Assembly: GCA_038380795.1 (NCBI GenBank)
Contig: CM076275.1
Location: forward strand, 2,482,501 to 2,546,500
DNA from: Pyrocephalus nanus
Taxonomy: Eukaryota; Chordata; Aves; Passeriformes; Tyrannidae
Length of the DNA stretch: 64,000 nucleotides
Reading direction: 5' to 3'
Position 1 is the first letter of the stretch, and each line of letters begins with the position of its first letter. The notes beneath the pieces were generated by a model that was given only the letters and a program-made list of their open reading frames with translations, was not told the origin of the DNA and ran no database searches. Both the position numbers and the translations under genes were made by a program. Of the stretch, positions 48,157 to 59,544 are shown in pieces.

Positions 48157-48679
48157 CTAGTCCTATGGACGTGCTGGACCTGGCTACAGCAGCATCCTTC
48201 CCTGCTCCCAAATCCCTGCAGTGCCAGCAGCTTCACCAGCCAAACAGGCTTGGAGACTTCTTGCCCATTTCCACGTGTAACTTCACTAGAGATGGCTCTG
48301 TTCCTGAAGGAATTCCATGTTCACCTTGGGAAAAATTTTTCCTCAGCCTTCAGAAGTGGCTTTCTCTGGTAAATTCCAGCACCTTCAAGAACTGGAGTAA
48401 TTTCTGGTTTTCTCTCAGAAGTGTCCCAAGTAACCTTTGATGGTTGGACTGGGACAGCAGCCATCAAATCAATATTAGGATTTGCAGCCTGTTTGGGTGC
48501 AATTCCTGAGGATAGGGGTAAATCTAGCTCCTTGCCCACGCAGGGACAAGGAGGCTCCTTGTTCTTGTTCGTGATTCCTTTGAGTGGAAAAGGATGAGCA
48601 GCATCATGGGGGCCACTCAGGAAGATGCTCCTGAACTGAGGTGGCAGAATTTGCTGAAGTGAACATCCACCAATATCAC
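48157..48679. other. Gene-free stretch, nothing recognised
   Basis: No gene or repeat recognised. The 142-aa minus frame (48321-48749) has no domain. Confidence 0.5.
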
Positions 48680-49180
48680 ATCTAAATATAACACACATCC
48701 AAATGATACAGGAATTAATTTCCAACTTTGGTCCAGACTTGTTCTGCATAACTAAAATCCAAACTGAGTTAATGCCTCGCTGCAGAATCTATAAAATAAT
48801 CTCTGGTATGACCTTTATTGAGGACGCTGTTCTCTGGCAAAAGATGTATTCAGCAGCCAAGTGGTTAAATCAAAATAACAAGGGCTATTTATCTAGTAGC
48901 TTTCCATGGCTATACTCAAGGGGGGCATATCTACCTATTTGTCAAGTCATTGACAACAGCCTATTTCTTTCTTCTTACCCATATGCTTTATTAAAGAAAC
49001 ACTTGACCTACCTGTCATATCAAACTGCTTCCTTTATCCAAAACAGAATAATATAGACATTTCCCTTAAGGGAATCCTGATGCAAATATATAAGGACAGG
49101 TTGCCAATTTGTTGAGCGTATTAGGGTACAGAAAACTGTCAAGGGAAACAGCTGTAATACAGACTGTTCTAACAAGCTCA
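48680..49180. other. Candidate conserved non-coding block with dyad motifs
   Basis: A 500-bp AT-rich, CpG-poor, repeat-free block. It contains TGTCAAGTCATTGACA (48940-48955, 6-bp arms carrying the TGACA core in both orientations), a perfect 14-bp palindrome TTCCCTTAAGGGAA (49061-49074) and an octamer ATGCAAAT shortly after it (from about 49080). A 117-aa plus-strand frame (48703-49056) spans it without a recognisable domain. The motif density suggests a regulatory element, but the conservation test is missing. Confidence 0.3.
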
Positions 49181-49294
49181 TTTTTCTTTTTTTTTTTGGT
49201 GGTACTTTTGGTCTCTCTTTAGTTTATATTATACGATTTGTATGTTCCTGTTTTTATGGACAGCTGTCAACTGCAACTCGCCTTTTTCCCTCGG

Positions 49295-49316
49295 AAAAAA
49301 AAAAAAAAAAAAAAAA
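49295..49316 (+). repeat. Poly-A tract (22 A)
   Basis: Twenty-two A after CCCTCGG. It is the longest A run on the plus strand. No retroposed gene body is recognised upstream and no target-site duplication is apparent. Confidence 0.95.
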
Positions 49317-51817
49317 GGAAACCTTCGGATTCCTGGCCGTGGCTCACATCTATTGTTTGGTCTTGGAAAATAACTCTCACAAAACCTTCAGGGAAAAACT
49401 TATGGGATAGGGGAAGGGAAAAGCAGCGAAGCTTGTGATGGAGAAGGCTCTGCCTGCGATTTGAAAGGCATGCATTTGCCACATGAAGCCACTCAAATAC
49501 ACGACAGTGCTTCCCATTCTCACCTGTCTGCACTCTCTGTCTTGCCTTGGGTGAGTGGTTTGGGCAATAATTCGACTCTGAGATGATGCAGGGAGGTTCA
49601 AATGTGGCATTTTGCACAGGCAAGCTTTGCTGTGGCTGAGGGCTGGGAATGAGAGCCAAGCTGCTGGAATTCAGGCTTCCCAACGGCACACTGGTTGATC
49701 CTGAGCCACTCAGCCCCCAGCACTGGTTTTGGTGCACGGGTCCAAAACATCCCCAGCTTTCCAGCAAGGCATTTTGGTGATGTTGTACAGACCCTCATCA
49801 GTTTCCAAGGGAAATCCATAATTTTCAGCAACTGGAATCTCCCGAGACCAGAAAAGATTAAGAGTCAAATCCATATAATTAGAGGTCTACGTCGACTCGT
49901 GGACAAGGCAAAGGCTGTGCTACAGGAACAAAGAGCAGATTAAAGATCTGTTCCACTTTGACTGCTGCTCCACTGGAATCAGGGGGGGTTACCCCAGAGA
50001 TTAATTAGTCAATTTATGCTTGTTTGCATAAAGGATGATATAGATCACCAGCTGAATGAACAAAAGTTCAGGCAGTGCAAGCCAGGGCAAGAGGGGAGAG
50101 AATTAACTGTGTCTGGACCGAGGTCACAGCTCGGGCTGATCCAGCCTCTGTGCCAGAGCTCTGTGACTACCGTGTGTCTCTAACCAGTGACCTGTGATGA
50201 GAGGCCACCATGAGCTCTGGCATCTCTAATAAAAGTCAGATCATCCAAAGAAAACGTCTCTAAAGGGTCGTACAAATATTTGGGTAGAGAAGGAAAGGAG
50301 CACTGGGATCGCGGCGCGAAAGGCTGTGCAGCCTGGAAATCCCTGGTCTGGGATTTCCCCCCTTGGTCTGAACTTCTGCCCTGTTCCTGCTGCCAGCAAT
50401 GTGTCCTCACACCCAGCCTCGGGCTCCTCTTCCCAATGGTGTGAAAAAGGGATTCCTACTTGTGTCTTTTAGAGTGGCAGCACCCACATGAAGATCAAGA
50501 GCAGTAGGTGGCATCCTGGTCCTGCTGAAATCATGTGGAACTTTCTCACCACCCTTTTCAGGGCCAGGAGGTCACCCAGATGTTAAATATTGGCATCATG
50601 GAAGGGGAAAGGTCTGTTGGTCTGGTGTCACTGCTGTGGGCCGAGCTGACAGTGTCTTGAGGGGGCATTTTGTTGGCACGTGGCTTATGAAGAGACTGCA
50701 CTGTGTGATTGCAGGGATGAGGAGAAGAAGATCATGAAAGTGTATTTGCAGCACTGACTCTGCCTTCAGAAAAGCACTGGGTAGTTTGGAGTCACTAACA
50801 GACTTTCCATAGCAGACATTATCCTGCCTGTTCCCCTGGAATACTGTGGAAAACAGGGAAGAGGGACCATCAGGCACAACTTTTCTGTTCTGGTATTGTA
50901 AACACACATACCCAGTGCATGCTCACCAGCTGATGGGGTTTTTTTCACAGAAGTAAAAACACTGCCTCATTTTTTTTTGCACAAGTTTTGAATCTGCAAT
51001 GTGTTTTCTGGAGCCAAACTGTAGCTCAGACACAGTGAGAAATGCATTCATCACTGGACTAGAGCAGAGCCAACAATTCTCCTCTTCCACCCCCACTGAC
51101 ACACTTGATGACACTTCATGATCTTTTGTCTAAATAGCTGGAAAAGTGCTGGATAAAAGACTGGAATACCCAGAGGGGTGGAATTGAGTGTGTAAATGGT
51201 CGTGGTGTAGTTGGTAAATCCAAACCCCCCAGTGCAGCCTGGTGTCTGTACCATGCTCCAAAAATGAGGGGGCAGCAGGGCAACCCCAGGGAAGGATGGG
51301 GGGGCTACAGCACAGCCTCCTGGGCACCATCAGCAGCAATTAAACACTGATTAAATATTGTCCTGCTTGCCCAAGCCATGGGAGACATCCAGTGGGCCAG
51401 ATCCCCTGGAACAACCCCAGTGTTTTCCAGCGAGGGTCTGAGTCACGGGTCCTGGGGAGTAACTGTTAATTAGCATCAGACAACTGTTTCCTGGGGGGAA
51501 GTTTGAAAAACAAGTATGTCTCAATCTTTCTTTTGAAAAGCCACATCTTGCCAGCAGAGAGGATTTTAACACTTTTTTTTTTCTCAAAGGGCTTCCAGGT
51601 ATGAGTCCTGAAATGTTCAGGCAACATTGGTGTAAACAGAGTGATTGGGGGATTTTGTATTATGGAGAGAAATACTTCAAATATTGCAGCATCCCCAGAA
51701 AAATCCCACCAGACACTGCTTACATTGAAAAGTAGCTCATTTGGTTTTAATTCATCCTGTATCATGAGGTTACAGCCTGTTTTAGTTCCTGCTTGCTTTT
51801 TAGCTGCTTTCTGTTAG
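49317..51817. other. Gene-free stretch, nothing recognised
   Basis: No gene, RNA or repeat recognised. Minus frames up to 166 aa (49267-49767) include the poly-A tract as polyphenylalanine and are spurious. Confidence 0.5.
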
Positions 51818-51860
51818 TTTTTTTTTCCTTTTTTTTTTTTTTTTTTTTTTTTCCCCTCAG
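51818..51860 (+). repeat. Long T tract ending in CCCCTCAG
   Basis: T9, CC, then T24, followed by CCCCTCAG. This is a textbook polypyrimidine tract plus 3' splice-site AG at 51859-51860. See the adjoining open block. Confidence 0.95.
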
Positions 51861-52147
51861 AGCTTGAAGAGAATTGCAAGGTCAAGCTGAAGTCAAACTT
51901 TACCATTTCGGTGATGAAACGCAAGCAGATGTGGTTGTTTCACGGACACTGCTCCCGGGGTCCGTGGGTGATGTCGGCTCCCTCGCAGCTCAACAGGGCC
52001 AGCTCTCCCATTTGCATCCCAAAGTTGGTGCCAGCCTGGCAGTCGCTCATCCCAGGGAAGTTGCTTCAAACCTCAGCATCCCCATGGACCGTGGTGCCCA
52101 CAGCTCTGTTTGCTCGGCCTCAGGAAGGACTGCAGGCAGGTGGCTGA
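51861..52147 (+). other. Exon-like open block after a strong acceptor, unknown
   Basis: Two of the three frames stay open for at least about 95 codons after the acceptor. One reads ENCKVKLKSNFTISVMKRKQ..., the other EVKLYHFGDETQADVVVSRT.... I recognise neither. Two open frames together argue for stop-poor GC-rich DNA and against one coding exon. There is no convincing donor, although GCAGGCAG/GTGGCT at about 52139 is possible. A non-coding exon remains conceivable. Confidence 0.1.
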
Positions 52148-53400
52148 TGGGTGGTGATGGTGTTTTCCTTCACAACGCCTCACAGACTGATTTCCTCTGC
52201 CACAGAGTGTCCCCCTGGCTCCATCACTTCCTGCAGGTCTGTTTGCTCTCTGCATCCCTCCATGGTCAGCAAATGATAATCACTTGATGTTGAGCTGGCT
52301 GGACTCTCCTACCTGAAATAAAACTAAATTAACTCTGGCAAATCTGGGCTGCTGATGAAGCCAGGGACACTTTTCCATGGAGGTGGTCATGACATGTATA
52401 TACAAATATATAAATACAGCTCAGTGCTATAATTGCTCATGTAAATAAAACATTGATTCCCAGGAGGTCTGGCACATGGCTCTGAGCAAAGTGCTTGGGC
52501 ACACTGGAAGTCCAACATCAGCCATTCCCGCTGGGATTCCTGCCCTCTCCTCTCAAAGCCAGGATCTTTGATAGTCACCAACAGATTTCACCAGCCTGGT
52601 GCCAAACATCCAGAATCTACTCCTGAGTTGACTTTTAAGTACAGAAATAAAAGCAAAGCCCACTTACACAGGGCAAGATGGGTTTGGCAGAGAGGATTCC
52701 CCTTGTTCAGCTCATCCTGGATGTGTATCACTCAATGATTTTCATTCATGGGTTTGAAAAACTCATTAAACTATTCTTCATGAGACTGGCAAAGAGCTGA
52801 ACCCTACTGGTTTATGTTCACAACCTCATGCAGTGAAGCTGCAGCAATTTGAAAGATTTTTCCGTGTTGTCTTGCTGAGGTTATTCATTATCTCAGCTGA
52901 AAGCATACAGAATGTTGTTCTCTTATATATGGTGATGGTGAGGAACACAGGGTTAGCAGCATTGCTGATAATCAATGGATTTCTGAAGAAATTTGAGGAT
53001 GAATAGGATGTTCTTAGAATGGGATGTAAATATTTGTATCAATGAAAACTACCCAAGTAAGCCAATGCAGCATTTTCCTCCCTCTGAAAAATCACAACCA
53101 GGCAATATTTTTCCACCTATTTTCAGCCCTGTGTTTTTCTAGGCCCAGGACAAATTTTTATATCAATGTTAAATAAAAGACTTATTCCCAGAAAAAAAAA
53201 CCAAACAAATCCATCTGCAAATTTGAAATAATCTCTAAATGGGGTAAAAAAAAAAGGAGGCAGTGATTCGAACCCTCTGGTCAGCAGGAACGGCGCAAAG
53301 CCAGCCCACTTCCCTCTCTGCATCCCTCTCCTGGTGCTTCTGTCCAAGACCTTTACTTGAGGTTGCTTTTGTTTCCATTAGGATTAGGGTGACCCACTTA
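52148..53400. other. Gene-free stretch, nothing recognised
   Basis: AT-rich from about 52600 to 53250. No gene or repeat recognised. Confidence 0.5.
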
Positions 53401-53510
53401 GAGGTCCCGGAGGAAGCGCCGGTTGAGTCCGAGGGACGGCTCCGGACACGGGGAAGGAAGGAGGGGGGTCCCACGTCCTGGGAACGTTTCCCTGCCCAGA
53501 TCCACGGAGC
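53401..53510. promoter_or_regulatory. CpG-rich patch
   Basis: About 10 CpG in 110 bp (CCCGGAGG, AGCGCCGG, GTCCGAGGGACGG, CTCCGGACACGG), including short inverted GTCCGAGGGAC-type symmetry. It is too short to call an island. It lies in otherwise AT-rich DNA. Confidence 0.3.
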
Positions 53511-54289
53511 TGGAGCAGCTTCTGGACATGTGTTTGTAATTTCTTGTTTGGTTCTGGGAAATGGTGCGTTTTTTGGAGTTGCCTGCTGAAAGGGTTTCAC
53601 ACTTCGGGGTAGTGGTGTTTGATTAGTTTTGATGATAACCACAGTAGTACAGCCCTGACTTCCAGATTGCTTTCCAGAGTGACACTAAGCAGCCACCCAT
53701 CTCCAAGGCTGAAGAAATTCACATGTGCATTTGATTTTTTTTTTTCCTTTTTATGAAGGTAGACAGAGTGTCACATACTTGCCACCTCCCTCAGAAAAAT
53801 TATAAAATTCCCATTTCTCACCCCTCCATTTTGGATGATATCTGTGTGAGCCAGTAAATAGGGATCTATCAAGAACAGAGTATCTCCTGTTCCTTCCTTT
53901 ATCATCTCCACCAGTTATCTGCCCGAGCAATTTGTTACAAACTTTGTTCAATGAGGAGCTGCATTTGTCACACAGTGATTTCAAAGAGTTACCGGACTTG
54001 GGGAGGAAAATTAGTGGGAATTCTTGCCCAGAGATAACATAATATGAAGATGACAGAAAAAAAAAAAAGCAGGCTAGCATTTCTGTCACCCTTTTTCCCT
54101 GCCTACTAATGGTTTTGATTCTCATTATTTCTCAAATGCCAAGAGTAAAAACCCTCCAGGGTACCAATTAGCTGTGCCCAGGCTGGATACGACTGCTCTC
54201 ATCCAGGACATATTTTGAGATGCTGAAGCTCTCTTTGGGAAAAGGCAATTTGTGTGCAGCTACCTTTGGTAATTTTCAAGGACTTCATC
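53511..54289. other. Gene-free stretch, nothing recognised
   Basis: No gene recognised. An A12 run occurs at 54057-54068. Confidence 0.5.
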
Positions 54290-54670
54290 TTGTTGGGAAA
54301 TAGAGATGGACTCGTACTTAATTTAATTAAAACCAAAGCTTTTTATTAATTGACTTTCAATAAGAGCAATTACCATAAAGGGGAACCTGGGATCTGTGTT
54401 TTGCAGATTATTTTTGTCTGCCTCACTTATATTTTATTAGGGATTATACTTCTTTCAAAAAAGAATAAGAGACACTGAATTTATTTCCGAATGAGCTTTT
54501 TGCCTTCCCTACAATCTTCTCCATCTGCTTTTGCATTATTCTAAATGTAGCCTTTTGAACAATGACAGCTATGACAGCGTGCAACTATATTTTGCATTTC
54601 TGTAGCTTAACCATATTGTTTATTGAAGGCAGACTTTCTTATTTCAAACAGAAAACAGAGGCAATTTAAT
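54290..54670. other. Candidate conserved non-coding block with paired TGACAG sites
   Basis: AT-rich, CpG-poor, repeat-free block. It carries a run of homeodomain-type cores (TTAATTTAATTAAAACC and TTATTAATTGAC at 54319-54356), two TGACAG hexamers 9 bp apart (54563-54568 and 54572-54577; the MEIS/PREP/TGIF core) and a forkhead-like TGTTTATT (about 54617-54624). This combination is typical of Hox/TALE-type enhancers. Function and conservation are inferred. Confidence 0.3.
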
Positions 54671-56265
54671 GGCTAAAATAAGGACATTTTGGGGCAGATT
54701 TGAGGGCTGATTCTGGTCAGGGTGCTGGGGTATCTGTGGCACTGGGCTTGGGTAAGGGGCACTGATAGAGGCATGTGAGTGATGCCAGGGCTCAGCCTTG
54801 CCCTACAATTCACTGCTGCTGCAGCCTCTCCCGAGGTTGTGCTCTCCCTGCTTTGGAGATTAGGAAGCAGATCTGCTAAGACCAACCCTTTACTCACATG
54901 AATAGCTCCATTGAGTCCTACATGGCTATTAAGTGACTTAAGTTCAATAATATATTAAATCTTTGCAGGGCCTAAGGCAACCTGGAGCAGGTTATTTAAG
55001 AAGTCTGCCCTAGCCTTTTGCTGCAGCCACAAAACCATCCTGGTCAGATCCTGCTGCTTTCTCACCCCTGTTTTTGTGGCTTGTGCATTGTTTTGCCCCA
55101 TTTCTCTTGCCCTCTCACGAGCATCCTGCCTCTCTCTGGCACTGCCCCCCTGCCCTAGCACAGACCCCCCTCCTCAGCCCTTTGCATCTCCCCAACCACC
55201 TGCATTCCCTGAAAAATTTCATTTTTTCAGGACTTCGGTGGCCACAAACAAAAATAACATCAGAGGAGCAGCTTCCACTGCTCCTCCACGGCCAAAATAT
55301 CTCTGGGTTTTATAAAATTGCAATACTGGCAAAAGCAATAGAGGGAGCTGCTGGTGGTGGCTGGAGTCCAGCAAAGTACCACTTGCCTAATCCCTGGTGG
55401 TGATCTCAAACAACCCAGTCCCAATAGGATTTCTTTTGGATCAATATTTAAAGTGCTGGAAAAATTAACACAGAAAGATATTTGTAAAATTCCAAAATAT
55501 TTTCTTAGCCTCAGTGTAAATATTTGTAGAGAAAGCAATTATTGTGCGTAAGAATTTTCTGTTGTGTCTCTTTCGGTTCTTTCATTCAAATGATTGCTTT
55601 TTTGGCCCATCCCTGAATAACTAAGTAGAGGTGATTAAAAACCTTCAAGCCCTTCAAATTTATTGCCCTGTAACTATTTTTGAAAGCAGATTTAATATCA
55701 GTATGCCATTTATATTCCCCGAGAGCTAACATTTCAGATACCACACCGATATATCAATGCCTGATGCAAAGCAGATTGCACTGGAGATGTGGAAATGTAT
55801 ACAAGAAGAAAACTGCTTATATTTAATAAAGAACTGAGATATAAACATATTTTAATACAGAAATGGCTTTGAAATCGATGAGTTCCTACTGGTTTACTCC
55901 ATCCCCTTCTCCCTGGCTTCTCTCTCCTGCATCCCATGTGTACTGTGGAGGGGCACCAGCACCTCTGGGTGCAGCAAATGCAGGACTGATGTCTCCCCAA
56001 GAGATGTGCCAGACCAGCTTCTTCTGTGCACACACAGAATTTTATCCCAAAATGTGTTTTCCCTCCACACCCCAGCTGCCCATCACAGGGCTGCCTGCTG
56101 TCCTCTGCTCCAGTGCGTCCTCCCTGCCCTGGGGTTTCTCCAGGGGATGCCACAGGTTGCTGAAATGCCATCCTCAAGCTCTCCTTGTTGCTGGAACATC
56201 CACTGGGGATGAAGATCTGGTTGTCCCTTGCAGTGCCAGGCTCTGGTGGGTGGGATGGGGTGGGA
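54671..56265. other. Gene-free stretch, nothing recognised
   Basis: The 55430-55880 segment is AT-rich and repeat-free, without compact motif clusters that I can single out. No gene recognised. Confidence 0.45.
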
Positions 56266-56336
56266 AATCATAGAATTCATAGAAATCATAGAATAGACTG
56301 GGTTGGAAAAGACCTCCATGATCATCAAGTCCAACA
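56266..56336 (-). mobile_element. CR1: CR1 LINE 3'-end fragment
   Basis: AATCATAGAATTCATAGAAATCATAGAATAG (three octamer-type units, some with extra bases) is followed by ACTGGGTTGGAAAAGACCT and ATGATCATCAAGTCCAAC. This is the antisense 3' end of a CR1 of the 'AAGTCCAAC' subtype, about 70 bp long. It forms part of the minus-strand 254-aa frame at 56174-56938, which is therefore not a gene. Confidence 0.93.
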
Positions 56337-57262
56337 AGGGAAGGGATGGCTGTGAGCAGTCCTGGCCCCACAAGTGCCCCAAAACTGCTCTGAGGCTGAA
56401 GGGAAGAGCAGGCAGGTAGCCAAGACAAACCTGTGAAGAGCAGAGGGCCACAGTCAGCTCTCCAGCACTGAGGAGTTCCTAATTCCAGGCTTGTTTTTGG
56501 GCTCTGAAGGCACTGGTTACCTCTGTGGTAGAGAATAGAAAATATTTTTTTTTTATACATAGATTTAGTTCCCCTTGGTCTGGTCAAAGCCCAGTTGCTG
56601 TAGGGGTTTAAGGCCACCAGACCCAGCCTGGCCATGCTCCTCTTGGATGTCCCCAGCACCATGCCTGTGCCACAGTAGAAGGCTGAGACCAGCCTAAAAC
56701 CTCCCTTCTGCCTCTTTTGCATCTTAGTGCTGTGCTCCTGCTGCCTCTGGGCTGTGGTTTCATGCTTGGCTGCCTCTATCTGAGATAACCAAAGGTGCAG
56801 AAACCTTCTGGTCTCCCTGCTGAAAGCTCCCCCCTTAGCCCAAGGCGAGGACCAGGGGCTGCAGAGCCGAGCCTGGCTGAGTTTAGCTGAGCCAAGCTGG
56901 GGCTGGGCAGCCCAGCAGCTGCCTGCAGCTGGATCCACACTGTGCAGCCCTCACAGCCAAGCCTGGGACATGCTTGTTTTCATCCCTCTGCTCAGGAGAG
57001 TGAACTCACTCCTCCCTCCCTCCCTCTCTGCCTTTGATGGTTCTGTACTCTCCTACCAGCAGCAGGCTCCTGGCTCTTCCCAGAAACCCTCTCCCCTGCA
57101 TTAGCTGCCCCTTCCAGCCAAGTTTAATCACAGTGCTGCCCTATGGCCCCAAGAAGATTTCACAACTCCCTCTCCTTTGGCCAGAAATGCTGTGTTTGTA
57201 TCAATTCCCTCTTTTTTCTCACATTGCTCCATTTCTCTGTGGCCAAACAGTGAATCACAACC
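56337..57262. other. Gene-free stretch, nothing recognised
   Basis: No gene recognised. The frame 56174-56938 (minus) is stop-poor DNA that includes CR1 sequence. Confidence 0.5.
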
Positions 57263-57402
57263 ATCAGTGTCTCCACCTCTGCACCCCATCACTGCTCCCC
57301 ATTTCTGTATCCCATCACTGCTCCCCTCTCTGTGTCCTCTCACTGCTCCCATCCCTGCATCCCATCCCTGCATCCCATCCCTGCATCCCATCACTGCTCC
57401 CC
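57263..57402 (+). repeat. 13-bp minisatellite
   Basis: About eleven units of 12-13 bp run in tandem. Three perfect copies of ATCCCTGCATCCC (57351-57389) sit between diverged units, with ATCACTGCTCCCC seen at 57288-57300, 57314-57326 and 57390-57402. The alternation of ATCACTGCTCCCC with ATTTCTGTATCCC hints at a 26-bp higher-order unit. Because 13 is not a multiple of 3, successive units shift frame. All phases therefore stay stop-poor, which explains the overlapping 309-aa and 208-aa frames. Confidence 0.9.
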
Positions 57403-57723
57403 CTCTTCCACCTGTGCCCTGGCCCAAGTGTCCCCTCCTTGTCCCCAACACCCGAAGGGCAGTGGAGACCTCCAAAGTCTCTCCCACCAGCCCATCTGAA
57501 GCAAATCCTTTCCTCCAGCCCTTATGTCCAGCCACAACCTGGAGGGGACAGGCACAAATGTCCCAAACCCACATGGCCAGTGTCACCTCTCCCAGGACAG
57601 GTGGTTTGCACCTGGGGGACACTGATAGGGGTGCTGGTGGGATCTTCCCTCACTCACCATCTCCTGCAGCAAAGACTCAAGGAGTTCACATTCCAGCTGG
57701 TTTCCAGTGGTTTTTCCCTTCGT

Positions 57724-57735
57724 GCCACCTGGTGG
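57724..57735 (-). promoter_or_regulatory. CTCF core motif match
   Basis: On the minus strand CCACCAGGTGGC matches all 12 positions of the vertebrate CTCF core (CCASYAGRKGGC). On the plus strand it reads GCCACCTGGTGG, containing the near-palindrome CCACCTGGTGG. A 12-bp degenerate match is expected occasionally by chance. Binding and insulator or loop function are untested. Confidence 0.4.
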
Positions 57736-59544
57736 ACAAAGGGGACATTTTCCAGGTTTTTATTTCAGGGAAGGAGGAGCACCTGGGAGAGCTCGTTTTC
57801 TGAGAGGAATCTGGAGGAGCATCACCCGACTGAAATTTTGCACGATGAGAAACACGACCCTACAATAACACACATCCCAGGAGAAACCCCAGAGCACCCC
57901 AGCATTAACCAAATACCTGTTTCTTACCCACTGCTGAGGCTTATGCATAACAATGTGTTTTAATTGTTATTAAAGCTGCTCAATAAAACTCAATTCCTAC
58001 AATCACCTTAAAAAGCACATTAATTGTCCCCTCTCTGAGCTTCCGACAAATTCATGCTTTTATTTAGGCTTGAGCAACTGCTTTCTGATATTTGAACAAA
58101 TGTGCAGTTTGAATCCCTCCTGTGGCCAGTCCCAGACAGGCTGCAAGGGATGGAAGCGCTGGTAAAGAGCCCGTGGAAATAGAGAAATTAAGTAAATAAC
58201 AGCAAATGTTCCTGGCAAGTGTCATTTTTATTCAATTTATGAAGACAAACACTGCACGAGAAACTTGGTTGTGAGAGATATTTTTGTTCTGGGATTAGAA
58301 GCAAATCCCTGAATTGAGGTGCTTAATGAAATGAACCAAAATGGCTTTCGCTCTCAAATCCCCGCAAGAAGTGCCCAAACTGAGCTGTGAAATAGCTTCA
58401 AATCGTGAATAAACAGGGAGAAAACGGCGACGTGCTCAGGGCACATTTCAGAGCAGCGCTGATAGATGGGGAAGAAATTCATCACCCAGAGTTTTCTCCC
58501 ACTGTTAACAGTTCAACACCCTCTGCTTTAATCTGCCAAGGGAAACCCTGCCTCTCGTGAAGCCCACGGAAATTTTAGCAGTGACTCGACTTGGGCCAGG
58601 ATTTTTTTTCTTAATTCTGTTCATAAATTCAACAAAAGGGTGACACAAAAATCCACAGCAGGGACAGAAGCCGTGTGTGGCAGCTGTCGGTGGCTGATGC
58701 CGGGGGTGCCGCGGGGCAGGGGGAAGTCACCCCACAGAAACGAAGAACTTCTTTGTGTGCACAGCCTGAAACCTTCTGCAGGCAGAGGGAAGCTGAAATT
58801 TGGCTGCAACCCTCTGAGTGATACCCTGACTGCTGCAAAGCCACTGCCACTAAATGCCCCTGCCTACAATTACCTTGGACTGTGATTTTATATCTCACTT
58901 GAAAAGTGGTGCCTCTGTAACATCCCACAGAAGCTTTTGGGGCTGTAATGCATCTTCCCTGGGACATTCAACTCAGCCACCCAAAGCCCTGGCTTTGTTT
59001 TTCTAAAACAAAGGGGAAAAAAAAGAACACAAATTAAAAATATTTTGACTATGGATTGAGGAAAATCGTATGTTCTACTTGGACAAGATATTAATTGTTT
59101 TTATTTTCTTCAGTGTCAAACTCTATGTAATTTAGCTTGTCCAGAAGTGGAAAGATTTTCATTTTCTAAGGAAACAACCTCCTTCCTTCTCAGAGATTTA
59201 ATTTTTACCAACTCAGAAAAACTTGCCCTGATTGAGTGAGATTAGACAAAATACTTTACTGTATCTCAGCCTTTTAAAAACTGTCTGCAATAATTTTTTA
59301 TTTTTTTTTTTTTTTTTTAAATCTGGCCAATCAAAAATAATTAAAAAAATGAAACATGAAAATATTTCACTGAAAAAATGAAGAAAGAAAGACTCTCATC
59401 TTTGAACCTCCTCAGCCTGGTGTGCTTAGGGAGTCAGAGATGGAAGGGATACGGGCAGTGAGATGGGATGGGATGTGGGAGGCGTGGAGGGAGAGGGTCA
59501 GGAATGACAGGGGACATTTTTGGGGTGGGGGAGCTCAAGCAGCT
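57736..59544. other. Gene-free stretch, nothing recognised
   Basis: AT-rich at 57950-58080 and 59000-59400, with a T18 run at 59301-59318. A small CpG-bearing segment occurs at 58660-58745. No gene recognised. Confidence 0.5.

Noticed and set aside
49061..49074. 14-bp perfect palindrome as a transposon end or attachment site
   Set aside because: No partner copy, terminal repeats or target-site duplication seen. Kept only as a motif within the AT-rich block.
56174..56938. 254-aa minus-strand open frame
   Set aside because: It runs through a CR1 3'-end fragment (octamer repeats read as FYDFYEFYDF) and overlaps frames on the other strand.
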